A DNA stretch of 64,000 nucleotides, taken from positions 479,741 to 543,740 of the forward strand of contig NW_005434656.1 in NCBI RefSeq assembly GCF_000315625.1. Direction: 5' to 3'. The notes under the pieces were generated by a model. The model ran no database searches. It was not told where the DNA came from and worked only from the letters and a program-made list of their open reading frames with translations. Shown one piece after another: positions 33,750 through 45,165 of the stretch (position 1 is the stretch's first letter; every line of letters begins with the position of its first letter). Both the position numbers and the translations under genes were made by a program. This DNA is from Guillardia theta CCMP2712. Its lineage: Eukaryota; Cryptophyceae; Pyrenomonadales; Geminigeraceae.

Positions 33750-33985
33750 TCGAGGCTCGGCGCCCGTAGGCGGCCCTTACCGAGTCACGGTGGCGGCCAC
33801 CGGTCACCGGGTCGGGCACTGCGGCAAGCCTGTTTCTGCTCCGCTATGATACAAGATTTTTATATTCACGTCATGTGCCATTCAGTATTCAAAACTTGTT
33901 CTTTCAGTGGAGATGCCGCAGTGCCGTGCGGCGACTCGGCCGCCGGGCCGCAGCTCGCGGCCCGGGCCGGCCGGGCCCTCCTCTG
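33750..33985. repeat. GC-rich islands, dispersed repeat candidate
   Basis: Two adjacent high-GC blocks (about 33,750-33,850 and 33,905-33,985) with CGGTCACCGGGTCGGGCAC and GGCCCGGGCCGGCCGGGCC words, separated by AT-rich sequence. They resemble the other three islands. No supported gene lies in 33,680-34,500. Confidence 0.5.
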
Positions 33986-34503
33986 TTTTTCAGTCAACAA
34001 ACTTACAAGAACAATACCTGACAACCCTCGAGACGATCCTCGGAATGGTCGCAACTGTTGTCATGGTGCTGGCTCTGGTGGCGGGGATGGTAGGAGGAGA
34101 AGGAGGAGGAGGAGGAGGAGGACAGAGCTTCATACACCCGAGCAACATTGTTGCTCGACCTCCTCGGTTTGACAAGAGAATGTTCTCTACCCCTCTCCCC
34201 TGGCGGCTTTGCGCCAAGGAAGTCGACAAACAGGGTAGCTTGCGACAGCGAAACTTGAAGATAGGAGGTGTTGGAGCAAAGAGCTTGAGGGAGAAACTCA
34301 CAACAAACAGGCAGGAGCATCTTTGTCCTCGAGCTTTCTCACACTAGCACAGCAGTCGATGCTTGGATCGAAAACCAGGTCGTTCACCCTCACTGCTCTC
34401 GTTCGGAATTCTGTTCCTTGCTCCCTATGATCTACCCCACCACCATCTTCGCCTTTAGCCCTCGATCCTCTCCGTTCTGTTTTGACATCTCATGTGCAAC
34501 CAG

Positions 34504-35851
34504 ATGGCAACTGTGGATCCATTTGGGTTGGTTCTGTGGCCAGCAGCACAGGCACGGGAAAGATGGAGGGACAGAATAGGGGAGGGCAGAGGGAAGCGGA
34601 GTGAGCTGAGGGGCTAGGAGGAAGTAGAAGCCTGAGGAGCTAGAAGGAAATAGGAGCATGATCAAAATGTTCAGGCGATCTCACAGAAGCTCGTCAACAT
34701 GTCCTCGTCTCAAATCGACTTTCGGAATCTGACAGTCGTTGAGCTTGGAGCCGGAACAGGTTTCCTCTGGCCCCACCCCGCCCTTCCTTTCTTTCATTTC
34801 TTGTTCTCTTGGTCCCTTCCCTCTCTTTGTATGGCACTCCTACTCCTCTCATAGCTGTCTAACAACAAAAAATGTCTCCTCGTGCTCCTCTCCTCCTCGT
34901 GCTCCTCTCCTCGCATCTTTTCACCGACACATTCTAGGTCTGTGCTCCCTCGTTGCTGCCTCGCTTGGAGCGGATGCGATGGCGACAGACAGGAACGAGG
35001 AGACGCTCAGGCTAGTCGAGCTCGCTGCTTCGCGGTAACACAGAGACCCAGGAGAAAAGGCCAGTGACCCTCAGCTGCAGACAAGGACTAGAAGTGCGAA
35101 CGCAACACTTTGACATTATCGGGTTGAACCTGATCCTTCTTCTACGTCTTGCCTTCCTTCCCATTTCTTTGTTTCCCTCTCTCTCTCTCTCTGTCTCCCT
35201 CCCTCTCCCTCTTCCTCTGTTGACACCTCTTCAGAGGCGTTCCGCTCCCCAGCTGCCATGTTCTCCTTTCAGCTGATTGTATGTACAATGCTGAGGTGGC
35301 GAGGTGCCGGCGCTCGCGTGCGGCCCAAGGGAGCTGACGAGGCTGCAGGAACCTCGCGCGTCTTCTGGCCCGCGCGCATCAGAGGGGGATCAAGACGATA
35401 GTGAGAGTCGGGGAGTCTGCTCAAGGCTGACTTCCTGCTAAGGTGGCAGACAGTGTGAGGATTGCGAGGGAAGAGTTCGAGGATGAGGTAGCCGCGAGAA
35501 CGAGCACGCTCCTACTTGATAGCCTCACACCACCCTCATCTCTTCCTTCCTCCTTCTTCTGATGATCTCCATCCAGCTTTCTTCTCTCGGCGTCGCTTAC
35601 GAAGTGGAGGATTATCGCTTTACCTTCACAGGTGATGGTGCAAGGAGGGAGGGAGGGAGGGAGGGAGGGAGGGAGAGTGGGCGAGTGGTGAAGGGAGGGC
35701 GAGGAGGGAGGTTGGAGTCGTCGCATGAAAGGCTGCAGGTTCTGCCGTCAGCTTCGACGAGGATGTGACGCGTTCAGCTCTCGTCTCCTTCTTCAATTTT
35801 CTCCCCCTGGAGCCTGCAGTAGCTCCTGGAGGAAGCACATTGTCGCAGTAG
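34504..35851 (+). CDS. METTL21-type (family 16) class I methyltransferase
   Basis: Nine exons give 201 residues: 34504-34551, 34675-34759, 34938-35034, 35081-35122, 35235-35303, 35349-35400, 35443-35487, 35577-35631, 35739-35851. The family methylates lysines of chaperones or elongation factors with S-adenosylmethionine. Motifs in order: GLVLWPAAQ (the lead-in tryptophan helix), VVELGAGTGLCSLVAASLGA (SAM-binding loop), ATDRNEE (acidic residue after strand 2), HFDIIGG, VLLSADCMYN (post-motif II) and TIVADSVR near the end. Frame is kept across every junction; the first intron would need a GC-AG donor (CAG|GCACGG). An upstream 5' exon is possible because the first ATG sits directly behind AACCAG. 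Substrate cannot be predicted. Confidence 0.8.
35641..35681. repeat. (GGGA)n microsatellite in methyltransferase intron
   Basis: About nine GGGA/GGAG units inside the last intron of the methyltransferase gene. Confidence 0.9.
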
Positions 35852-35922
35852 CTGCACGAGGGAGGCGGGAGGGAGGCAAGCTTTAATCGATGCACGGGCG
35901 ATGTTGACAGTAAGGCGTTGCC

Positions 35923-38900
35923 TTAGCCACCGCATTCTATGACTGAGTCAGAGCCAAGGAAGTGAAGCTGTGCTGGAGGAGGCGTGGAAAGAGAGGAGGA
36001 GAGGGGAGAAGATGCCAAGGGTGGGGTGAGGTTTCCGGAGAGTAGAGCAGAGTAGGGTAGAGGACAGGACAGGACAGGTGATGGGGAGAGCAGAGGCAAG
36101 GGGAAGGGGAGGGAGAGGGGGTGATGGGAGGTATGGTTTCACCTCTTGGGACTCCTTGATATAACCCTGGAGCTCTCGTCGCATCTGCACCTGCAGCAGG
36201 TCAGGCCTGCAAACAGCTGGGGTTTCTCACTTTGTGAGCCTGCTGGGCGACATGGTCGAGGACCATCCCCTCTGCGATCCTCTCGAGGAGCTGACGCTCC
36301 TGCTCGACCTGCTGGCTGCCTCAGAGACGCTGAAGGGGCGGGGACAGATGTGAAGACAAAGACCTTCATCAGCTGCTTCGACTTTTTCATCTCCGCTCGC
36401 TGCTTGATGTCCTCTAGGTAGCTGGACCGCATGATGCTGGCGACATCCTTCTGTGAACCGACAAGTGGTGAGACAGGAAGGGCAGGACGAGTGAGGGATA
36501 AAGAGTGAAGATACTTGATATTGGTCCATCCATAGAGCAGATCGACCGTGGGGCAGGCTTGAGGGATCTGCGACTTGCGTGAGCATGGAGAGTAGACATG
36601 GAAGGAGAGAAGGACGGACATAAAGTTGTTGGAGCCTTCTGAAATTCTCGCTCATGCCGATTTCTCTCCAGTTTGTCCTCCACCTATGAATGAAGTATGA
36701 GGGCGGGGGGAGGAGAGAGGAGCGTGTTCCTGCAGCTTTAGGAAGTCTAGTCGCTGTCGCTCAAGCGTATGTCGCATCTCCCGCTGCCACAGCGTCAGCC
36801 TCATTGACTTTTCGAACTTGCCCGCTTTGATTTCACGATCCTCCCTTCACTTCCTCCTCGTCATCGTGTTCCCACACTTCCCGTTGCCGCCTCCTTGTCT
36901 TCGCCCTGCCCTACAAGCTCTCTTCACCTGCATACTCGCCGCATACTCTGCTTGTTTTCTCCTCTCAGCAATCTCATCCTCATGTGCCTTCTCCATCTCG
37001 ATCTGTGTAGGGTTCAGACAGGGGACATGCAATCAAGCATGTCAGGACAAGGACCTTGCGGAGGAGCGACTGCTGATAATGCTCTCTCGCTCGTCTTAGG
37101 GCTTCGTTCCGAGCGAAGTTGATGTCTCCTGCTACTTCTCACGCTCGTTTCCTCTGGTGCCTCCTGCTCACCTTCTTCCTCCGGTAATGTCAGCATCACT
37201 TCCCCGTCTTCAGACCTCAGCGTTACGCTCCCATCCCTGCCTCACGGTCATCAAAGGCTGCTTCCTCTGCCTGCTCTCTCGCCTATGATGATGACGTCGA
37301 TGTTTCCGCTTGGAGCTCGACGAGCTGGCGACGGATGTGAAGGAGGAGGCGACGCTGCCGCCACGAGACTCCTGAGGGTCACGTGCTGTTGATCTCTTGC
37401 TGAGGTTCGTCTCGAGTCTGTCCCCTGCTACTCGTCACAAGCAGAAGCGGACAGGACAAGAACCTGTGGTCAGCGCAGTCCTGGCTTGCGTCCACGGATT
37501 GTTCTATCCCGACGTCAAGGAAAGAAGACAGAAATGGGGAGGAGGAGGATGACGGGAAAGGGGTAGGAGGAGGGATGGGAGAGGCGAAGAGACCTTATTA
37601 TCCTCTGGCCACTGGCTGGAGGATTCGAGATCGCGCGTCAATTTGACAGGAGGACAGGAGGAGGACTGCGGCCTTGTCAGCAGCGTCTCTTCTCTCGTGC
37701 CTCCTCGACTTCGGCTCACCGTTCCCTGGCGTCTCGTCTGCCTCGACTGTCCTGTAGCTGCTCGCTTCATGATTGCCGGCTTCACTGCCCTCTGCTCCTC
37801 CTGCTGAAGGGATGTGGGTGGATAATCAGCTGTCTTCCTTGTTGCTTCGGTCGCGGAGCCAACGCACACGAGGGGAGAAGCAGACGACTGCTTCTGATCG
37901 CCATGGTCGCTCCGTCCTCCTCTACCTCCCCGCTCACTCTTGTTGGGTATGCGTATCGCACCAGAAGGAAGTCGCAGGCAGTCTCTTCCTGGTACGGTCT
38001 CTGCGTGGATCGGCTTTGGGATGAACCAATACTTCTTACCCTCTGCCATTAACTTTCCGCAGGACAACAGCAGCTCTTGTCGCTCACCGCTGCAAGCTCT
38101 GCTGCCAAACGTGCTCCACATCTCACGGACAGCGCTCTCCGCCACGCTCTTGTCCACTCCAGCTCGCCTCGCAACCTCAACAAACGACACGTCCTTGCTC
38201 TTCCCCCATTCTCGTTGGTTGGAACCTAAGCTCATCGTGATCCCTCGCAGCCACTTCCCCTGCAGCTCGTGGCGCTTAGAGGAGAGAAGCTGCGAGATCT
38301 TTCCGATCTCTTCCCACACCTGCCGCGTGTCAGCCGATCTGAAGTGACTTCATGCCAAGCTCCCCAACCGCCAGCAGTCGCTTGTCCTTCTTGTCTCGAG
38401 CCTTGAGCATGGCCTCTTCCTGTCGCAGCTTTGCCAGCTCTTGCTCGAGCTGTAGCTCAGCGTCTCCGCCCGCTTTCTTGGTCCGGGTCTTCTCCGCGAG
38501 CTGATACGAGCCGGTGAAGCGATCTGCGAGAACGAGCACCTGCAGGAATTTGAGCTCTCCAACCCCCACGCCCTCCTTCAGACCATGTCGACATTGGGAT
38601 GACCGTGAGGCGTGACAAGGCGACTGGCAGGATACGCGAAGGAGCCATCGAGGTGCCGTTCACCTCCTTCGTAGGTCTCGTTAATGATGATCTTGAAGAC
38701 CTGAGGGAGATCAGCAGACGACACGAGGCTGACGGCACTCACGTCTCTCAGTCGTATGCTTCTTCTCCGCTTGATGTCGTCGAGAAGGACCTCATTAAAG
38801 ACCCTCCAGATCTCTGCTTTCGCTTTCTCTTCCTTCTTCTTCCTCTCTATCGCCTGGTCGCTGCCCCGCATCTCCTCCTCCTCATTTCCTCTGGTTCTCT

Positions 38901-39006
38901 GCGTCTTTGTCTCTCTCTCCTCTTGTCCCTCCTGGTCTCTGTCCTCCTCTGTCCTCACCTCCCTCACCTCCCTCACCTCCTTCTCTCCTCCTCCTCCTCC
39001 GCTCAT
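35923..39006 (-). CDS. Coiled-coil protein with possible tandem HU-like domains
   Basis: The first three exons (39006-38743, 38700-38584, 38539 onward) are in phase with GT-AG introns. They start MSGGGGGEK and include KRRRSIRLRDVFKI, which resembles the strand-turn of HU/IHF folds (as in CCDC81-like cytoskeletal proteins). A donor within LLA|VGELG allows splicing into the exon at 38308 (VWEEIGKISQ), with VEVARRAGVDKSVAESAVRE and EGKKYWFIPKP, a second HU-like candidate. If this splice is not used, the first gene stops at 38330 (196 residues) and a separate gene follows. Downstream exons are basic then coiled coil: NEALRRAREHYQQ, MEKAHEDEIAERRKQAEY, FEKSMRLTLWQREMRH and LERIAEGMVLDHVAQQ, ending at TAA 35923-35925. 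It converges with the methyltransferase, 71 bp apart. Confidence 0.5.
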
Positions 39007-39029
39007 CTTCCAGCGCTGACCCTGAGGTT

Positions 39030-39210
39030 CAACGGACCAGCACAGTACCACCCCTACAGGGTGTGCACCCCAACCACCTCCCTTCCTGTGACGACCCCCT
39101 TTACAAAATGAATTTACCCACCCCTTGATACACCCCTACCCCCCATCAGGAGTCTCAACACCCCATCGAAAACCGATCAAATCCCAGGCCGTTGAATTTA
39201 GGGGGAAAGT
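39030..39210. other. C-rich intergenic island (CACCCC / TACCCC words)
   Basis: Words such as ACCACCCCTAC, GCACCCCAACC, CACCCCTTG and ACCCCTACCCCCC. It is the same character as the islands at 420, 7,975, 42,430 and 56,360. It lies directly upstream of the coiled-coil gene start. Confidence 0.6.
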
Positions 39211-39234
39211 CTCGTTTTGACTAGGAGGAAGGGT

Positions 39235-39898
39235 GACGATCCTCGACCTCATGCAGGAGGGAGGGAGACGATCCTCGACCTCATGCAGGAGGGAGGGAGA
39301 CGATCCTCGACCTCATGCAGGAGGGAGGGAGACGATCCTCGACCTCATGCAGGAGGGAGGGAGACGATCCTCGACCTCATGCAGGAGGGAGGGAGACGAT
39401 CCTCGACCTCATGCAGGAGGGAGGGAGACGATCCTCGACCTCATGCAGGAGGGAGGGAGACGATCCTCGACCTCATGCAGGAGGGAGGGAGACGATCCTC
39501 GACCTCATGCAGGAGGGAGGGAGACGATCTTCGACCTCATGCAGGAGGGAGGGAGACGATCCTCGACCTCATGCAGGAGGGAGGGAGACGATCCTCGACC
39601 TCATGCAGGAGGGAGGGAGACGATCTTCGACCTCATGCAGGAGGGAGGGAGACGATCCTCGACCTCATGCAGGAGGGAGGGAGACGATCCTCGACCTCAT
39701 GCAGGAGGGAGGGAGACGATCCTCGACCTCATGCAGGAGGGAGGGAGACGATCCTCGACCTCATGCAGGAGGGAGGGAGACGATCCTCGACCTCATGCAG
39801 GAGGGAGGGAGACGATCCTCGACCTCATGCAGGAGGGAGGGAGACGATCCTCGACCTCATGCAGGAGGGAGGGAGACGATCCTCGACCTCATGCAGGA
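39235..39898. repeat. 32-bp minisatellite, about 21 copies
   Basis: The unit is GACGATCCTCGACCTCATGC followed by AGGAGGGAGGGA, nearly perfect. Two units carry ATCTTCGAC instead of ATCCTCGAC (about 39,528 and 39,622). Because 32 is not a multiple of three, all three + strand frames cycle through the same 32-residue pattern and none has a stop. No gene is assigned. Confidence 0.97.
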
Positions 39899-40220
39899 GC
39901 ACAGGTAAAGTACTGGGCTGCAGGAAGAGGCGTGTGCGGTGCTCGATAACCTGGGAGGGGTGAATGCGATGGTAGGCTATAGTTGAAAAGAAAAAGAATA
40001 ACAGTAACGACTTCCGGCTCGTCAAGTTCTAACTAAGGGCTTCCGAAGGCCCTCATGCTCATAGGGCAGCATCATGCTCAGGATCTGCAAGGGGTGGGTC
40101 AGACCTCGAGGGCTGAGAGGAGACATCGACCTCGTCCTCTCTCTCTCTCGGGCTCATAACGTGAGAAATCATCCGCTCCCTGCCAGACAACCCGAATCAT
40201 TGACTGTGCCACAAGCCCGA

Positions 40221-42110
40221 TCAGCACCTCAATTTCTTCTTCGTCTCTTCCGCTTTCTGGTGTTTCTTCAGGGCCAGCAGATAAAGCTTGTTCAAGCTCT
40301 GCGTGCTCAGTATCTGTCCGATCAGAGATTTCGCTGGGCTCTCACCCTCTCCCTTGTTTTCTTCAGGCGCTTGGTTCCTCATTCTCCGCAGTGCGGGGCT
40401 GTCGGCAACCAGCAAGAGACTTTTTACTGCTGGGCTGACCGTGTTGAACTTGGACGACGCATGACCTTTCTTCATCACACCGAAGCCAACAGGAGCCCAA
40501 GGTCTTGTCCGCAGGCTCTCGAAGGCAGGGAGGCTGTTGCTGGAACGCTGAGGCCGGAGGCTGTCGATGAAACTTCGTCCAGGAGGTGCAGGCAGCGGGT
40601 AGTTCAAGTAACCGTCGGGGTCGAGAAGCTTCTCAATGATCTCATCGATCATATCCAGCACGTTCACTTCCTCCTGTTCGGCATGTCAGTCCCAGCGCCG
40701 CCTGTCTGACGTCGCGTCACCATCGGGTTGACGAAGAGGAAGGAGGCTGCGTTGCGGAACACAGTCTCTAACACAACCCGGATAAGCATGAGGTAAATGG
40801 GAAAAGCAACCAGCTTCTGCGCGCGTTTCATCATGTGACTTTGAATTTCCATCCATCCACCAAATATCTTGAGCAGCAAATTCTCAATGTCCTTGTCCTG
40901 CTTCTGTGGAGGACTTCTTGGTCGATCATCAACCTTGATTTCATTTGCTTCTGCAAATTCAATCCAGCTTGAGAAATGTGAAGAACACAACCAGCAATTA
41001 CCGTCACCCTTGCTCCCTTTGAACAAGATGGCCCATTCACAGAATTCACAGACATCAAGTATCAGCTGTAGTCAAGAGGTCTCTTCAAATCCTCGGCAGG
41101 TCGCAATTCGATTTTGGTCACCTGTGCTATTTCCAGTCCAGTAAGCTCTGTCACCAAAAGAGCCATATCCTGATAGAAGCAATCACGAGAATCAAGAGAA
41201 TCCACTTGTGTACAACAAACCTGTGACGAAAGCCTTTCTTGAATGTGTGATAGTGGAAACGTATGGACAAACATAGTTTGTAGCGACAAGATGTCATCCA
41301 TGGTAACCTTCCAACTATGTCACGAACCAAAGACCATGAACCACAACCACCTGAAGGCCGTGAGCCTCGGCTGATGAGGTTGAGCTCTGTGAATAGAGCT
41401 TGACCTGCACCTCTCGCGAATATCAGTATCACCGAACCACCGCAGGAGAAGATGACATGTTGATGGCTTCTCCTGCCTGAAACGCTCCTTGCACTCTCCT
41501 GCGAACAGTTCAGCCCTTCTTGACTAGTCAGCTTCTTTGCTACACCGGCGGCTTTCCCAATTCTTTTGCCACGGCGATTCGAGTTGCGATATCATCTCGC
41601 TTGATGGGGGAGAGAGGAGGAGGCCTGGTAGCACTCGCAACCTTTTGCATCGACAAATGCGGCAGTGCCGATTCCTTGGTCTTGGCAGCTTCTCTTTCTT
41701 GGTCGGGCCAAACGATAGATTTTACAGCCTTGGCGTCCTGGTTAACTTGTACCTCAGCATAGGTCTGTCCCAGCTTCTTGTCGAGGATCTCTGAGAACAA
41801 GCTCTTGGCTGCGTAAGGACGCCAGAGGTGCCGGCCCCTCAGCTTGGGGTTGGTCTTCTCGATGTACATCATGTCCTCCAGCCCCCCCTTGGATTTGTAC
41901 GCTGCTTTTAATTTGAGGTGGTTCAAGGGAATCTCAGACTTGACTCGGCGGATGTTCGATTCGGAAGGCGTCACGCCAATCGATTGAAGATACTTGACTG
42001 CAAATTCATTGATCAAGAGAGACTTCATTTTCTGGACTTGTTCTTCTTTTGGTGGTTCATCAACTTGTTTTAGAGGAATTGCACACAGAGAGAAATCCTG
42101 TAACCTGTGC
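40221..42110 (-). CDS. Uncharacterised multi-exon protein
   Basis: A chain of in-phase minus-strand exons. It runs from IMSHRLQDFSLCAIPLKQ (about 42,117) through NHLKLKAAYKSKGGLEDMM and LFSEILDKKLGQTYAEV, across introns at about 41,545 (CCG|GTGTAG) and 41,345, to VTMDDILSLQTMFVHTFPL, DMALLVTELTGLEIAQ, LILDVCEFCEWAILF, KDIENLLLKIFGGWMEIQ and FRNAASFLFVNPM. It then splices (ATG|GTGACG to AACAG|GAG) into EEVNVLDMIDEIIEKLLDPD and ends KKLRC with the stop at 40221-40223. The sequence is helical and cytosolic-looking, with no catalytic motif. The start is unresolved; an upstream exon containing LIQLELSHLIGLLNRS (42,200-42,160) is likely. The family is unknown. Confidence 0.55.
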
Positions 42111-42429
42111 GACATTATCTGAACCAAAGTTTCCAGGGTATCAGGAAGTTTCAATGTCGGATTTGCTGCACCACACGCTTCGGTTCAGCAAGCCAATCAA
42201 GTGAGACAGCTCGAGCTGGATCAACTCGAGCTGGACGACATGAGGGTGCAGTTAGAAGCATCTCAGAGAGTGCATTCGTTCTGGTCGTCGCTCGGATCCT
42301 CTGCCACGACGTCGCTCGACTTCTTCTGCTTTGCCGCCCATGCCCAACGGCTCAGCTGATACCATAGACCGTTTTAAGTCGTTTCCAAGTCGTTACAATG
42401 ACGTTATGCTACCGCAGGTGATTTTTAAG

Positions 42430-42830
42430 TTAACTTTGTTGATCCTACCCCACCCCCTACCCCTGCCTCTCATACCACCCTCTAGTTCTCGTTGAATGCG
42501 ATGAATACACCCAGACAGGTTTCAGACCCCACCCCTCATTTACCACAATTCTGAGGTCTAGTACCCCACAATAATCCACCCCACCCCCTATCAAGGGTGC
42601 AGAAATCCTCCTGTACCCCATAATGGTCTGCACCCCCTTGTCTCCCCTTGCAACAACCCCTGAGCACCACCCCCTTGTGAAACTCACCACCCCTATCAAT
42701 GTATACCTCACCATCTTTTTTGACTACCCCACTATTCCACATCATCTACCCGGTACTTTGAAAGCACTCCCATTACCCCCACCCACCTCTTCATTCTGAC
42801 TACCCCACCCATAGAGCTCTCAATCCCCGC
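42430..42830. other. C-rich intergenic island (TACCCCACC words)
   Basis: About 400 bp dense in TACCCCACCCC, CACCCCCTACCCC, TACCCCAC and CTACCCCACC on the + strand, directly upstream of the hisA start codon. It is the largest of five similar islands. No gene is visible. Confidence 0.65.
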
Positions 42831-42841
42831 GCTCCTTCACC

Positions 42842-44931
42842 ATGCGTGCAATGCGTTTTCGCCCATGCATCGACCTGCACAATTCAATCGTCAAGCAGGT
42901 GAATCCTCCTCTTATCCTCCTCCTGCATTCCTCTACCCTCCTCTTCCCCTCCTCTCCCCCTCCTCTTGCATTCCTCTATTCTCCTCTCTTCGTGCATTCC
43001 CCCTCGCACTCCATGTTCATCCCTCCCTCTCCCCTCAACCCCTTCCCTCCCTCCTTCTTTGCTCCTTGTTTCTCCCCCTCCCTCTCTCCAGCTAATTTCC
43101 CCTCCTCCCTCCATTCCTCCTCCCTTTAATCCGCTTTTCCAATCCTCCTCGTATCCAACTCTCCCTCCTCTCTGCCTCCTCCCGCTTATCCATTCTCTCC
43201 ATTCTCTTTATGTCTCTTTGTCGTTCATCAATACTCTTCGTTAATACTCGTCGTCCCCTCACTTCGTTATCAATATCCCTCTGCTTCCTCCTCCCCGTCT
43301 CCACCGCTCCTCTTCGTTCTTCCATTCCGCACGTCTGTCCACTTCCTCCCTTCCACGTCCTCCTTTCCTGCTTCAACATGTTCAGCCCCTTCCTCACTGC
43401 ACGATACACTTACTGCAATCAAATCTTCTTCACGATACACTTACTGCAATCAAATCTTCTTCACGATACACATACTGCAATCAAATCTTCTTCACGATAC
43501 ACATACTGCAATCAAATCTTCTTCATGATACACATACTGCAATCAATTCTTCTTTTTTTGCCCCAACCAGTTTCTGTTCCTTTCACGATCTGAAGCAATC
43601 TCGTGATCTGAAGGAATCTGAACCTCATCCAAATGTCTGTAGAGTTCTTTTCCCCCTTTCGCTTTTACCTTTTCTTTTCGGTTTTTCTTGTGGCCAGCGC
43701 TGACTGTGGGTTAAGATTGTTGGAGGAACGCTTGCAGATGGCAAGGAGCCAACCACCAACTTTACCTCTTCTTTGTCCGCGAAGGAGTATGCGGTATGAG
43801 GATACGTCAATCGTGTTTGCCGTTCGATAGTGATGGCTTGCAACCAACAGGAGAAGTACAAGAAGGACAATCTCCCTGGAGGCCATGTCATCATGCTAGG
43901 CCCAGGAAATGACGAGGCTGCACTTTCTGCTCTGCAGGCCTACCCTGGAGGCCTGCAAATCGGCGGAGGCATTAATCCATCGAATGCTAAACAATGGTTG
44001 GATGCGGGGGCTTCACACGTCATTGTTACCTCTTACATCTTTGAGAATGGAAGTTTGTCGATGGAGAAGTAAGGCTGAAGCTTGGTAACTCTGTCATGTA
44101 AAGCAATCCTGTACCAGGCTGAAAGAGCTGTTCGCCGTGACTGGAAAAGACAAGCTGGTATTCAGCAGATGAGTGTGCCTTGCGCATGAATGAGAGAGCT
44201 GTGTTAGGTCCTCGATCTCAGCTGTCGAAGGAAAGAAGATGGGAAGTATTACGTTGTGACTGATAGATGGCAGACTTTTACTAATCTCGAGGTCATCATG
44301 TCGACGCATGTGACAAAGTATCTGACCCATGGAAACCTCTAGGTTAATAAGGAAACAATTGATATGCTCTCCGAATATTGCGCCGAATTCTTAGTTCATG
44401 GTGTAGATGTGGAAGGAAAGAGAATGGGTATTCTAATTCTTGCGGTTGGTGTCCATAAGCTGAAATGATATCAGGTATTGAAGAGGAATTGGTTCGATTG
44501 CTAGGCGAGCACTGTAGCATTCCATGTACTTATGCTGGTATCGCATCGTTGTCTCGTCCTCGAAGTCTGAGAGATGAACAGGAGGAGCTGATCTTCTTAG
44601 CGATCTTGATCGTGTGAAGGCTATGGGTAAGGGAAAGGTCGACTTGACTATCGGGAGGTATGCCAGGTGTTAGGTTGTGCGATGTCATTTCGTGACGTGA
44701 TTTACAGCTCTCTGGACATCTTTGGAGGTCCCATCAGGTCAGGCTGCATTCTCGAGTTTTTGGTCGACTGAACGTGGCGCTTGCAGCTACGATGCTGTGG
44801 TGCATTGGCAACGTCAGCAGGAGGCAAGAGCGTCGGGAGAGGTCGTTACGGTCTTGTCGTCACGCGCCACTCACAGAGATGTTTGGCAGGCTAAGGGAAT
44901 GTTTGGAGGATTCGGCCGAACATACAGTTAA
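42842..44931 (+). CDS. hisA: HisA, ProFAR isomerase of histidine biosynthesis
   Basis: Ten exons: 42842-42898, 43716-43793, 43851-44068, 44118-44157, 44208-44291, 44343-44427, 44475-44537, 44582-44657, 44708-44737 and 44787-44931, all GT-AG, 291 residues. The enzyme is the beta-alpha barrel isomerase for the fourth histidine step. It starts [10 protein letters not shown] with the catalytic Asp, then [59 protein letters not shown] (second catalytic Asp region), [39 protein letters not shown] and YDAVVHW. This is the eukaryotic subfamily (plants, fungi). The protein begins at the barrel, with no obvious plastid or mitochondrial presequence. The C-terminus runs about 35 residues past the usual VVxWH end, so the stop may be earlier if a last intron was missed. 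Confidence 0.92.
43401..43555. repeat. 31-bp tandem repeat in hisA intron 1
   Basis: Five copies of ACGATACACTTACTGCAATC plus AAATCTTCTTC with period 31. Copies 1-2 have CTTACT and copies 3-5 have CATACT. It lies within the 817-bp first intron of hisA; the rest of that intron (42,899-43,400) is CT-rich. Confidence 0.95.
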
Positions 44932-45165
44932 GGCGTTTGGTCGAGGAATTTCGCGGTCTCTTATTATACCCTCGATAGACTATGCGATAGAAAAATCTCA
45001 TAAGGATCGATTGCTGATCCTCAAATAGACTACAACTCATCGAAAGGCCATCACTGTTGATCTGAACGAAACAACTTGTAGAGGGTCTGCTGACTCTGAT
45101 TTCCTGGGCAATCACGCTTGAAACGCTTGTTTCTACCGTTTACCTGAGGACGAAACAGTTGAATT

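Noticed and set aside
33907-34347. 146-codon + strand frame with a hydrophobic span and Gly run
   Set aside because: It begins inside a GC-rich island and contains a GGA run; no homology pattern, no splice-linked neighbours. Kept only as noncoding.
39235-39898. CRISPR-like array
   Set aside because: Direct tandem repeats of 32 bp with no spacers; a minisatellite in eukaryotic DNA. The same applies to 43,401-43,555, 59,586-59,879 and 60,583-61,285.
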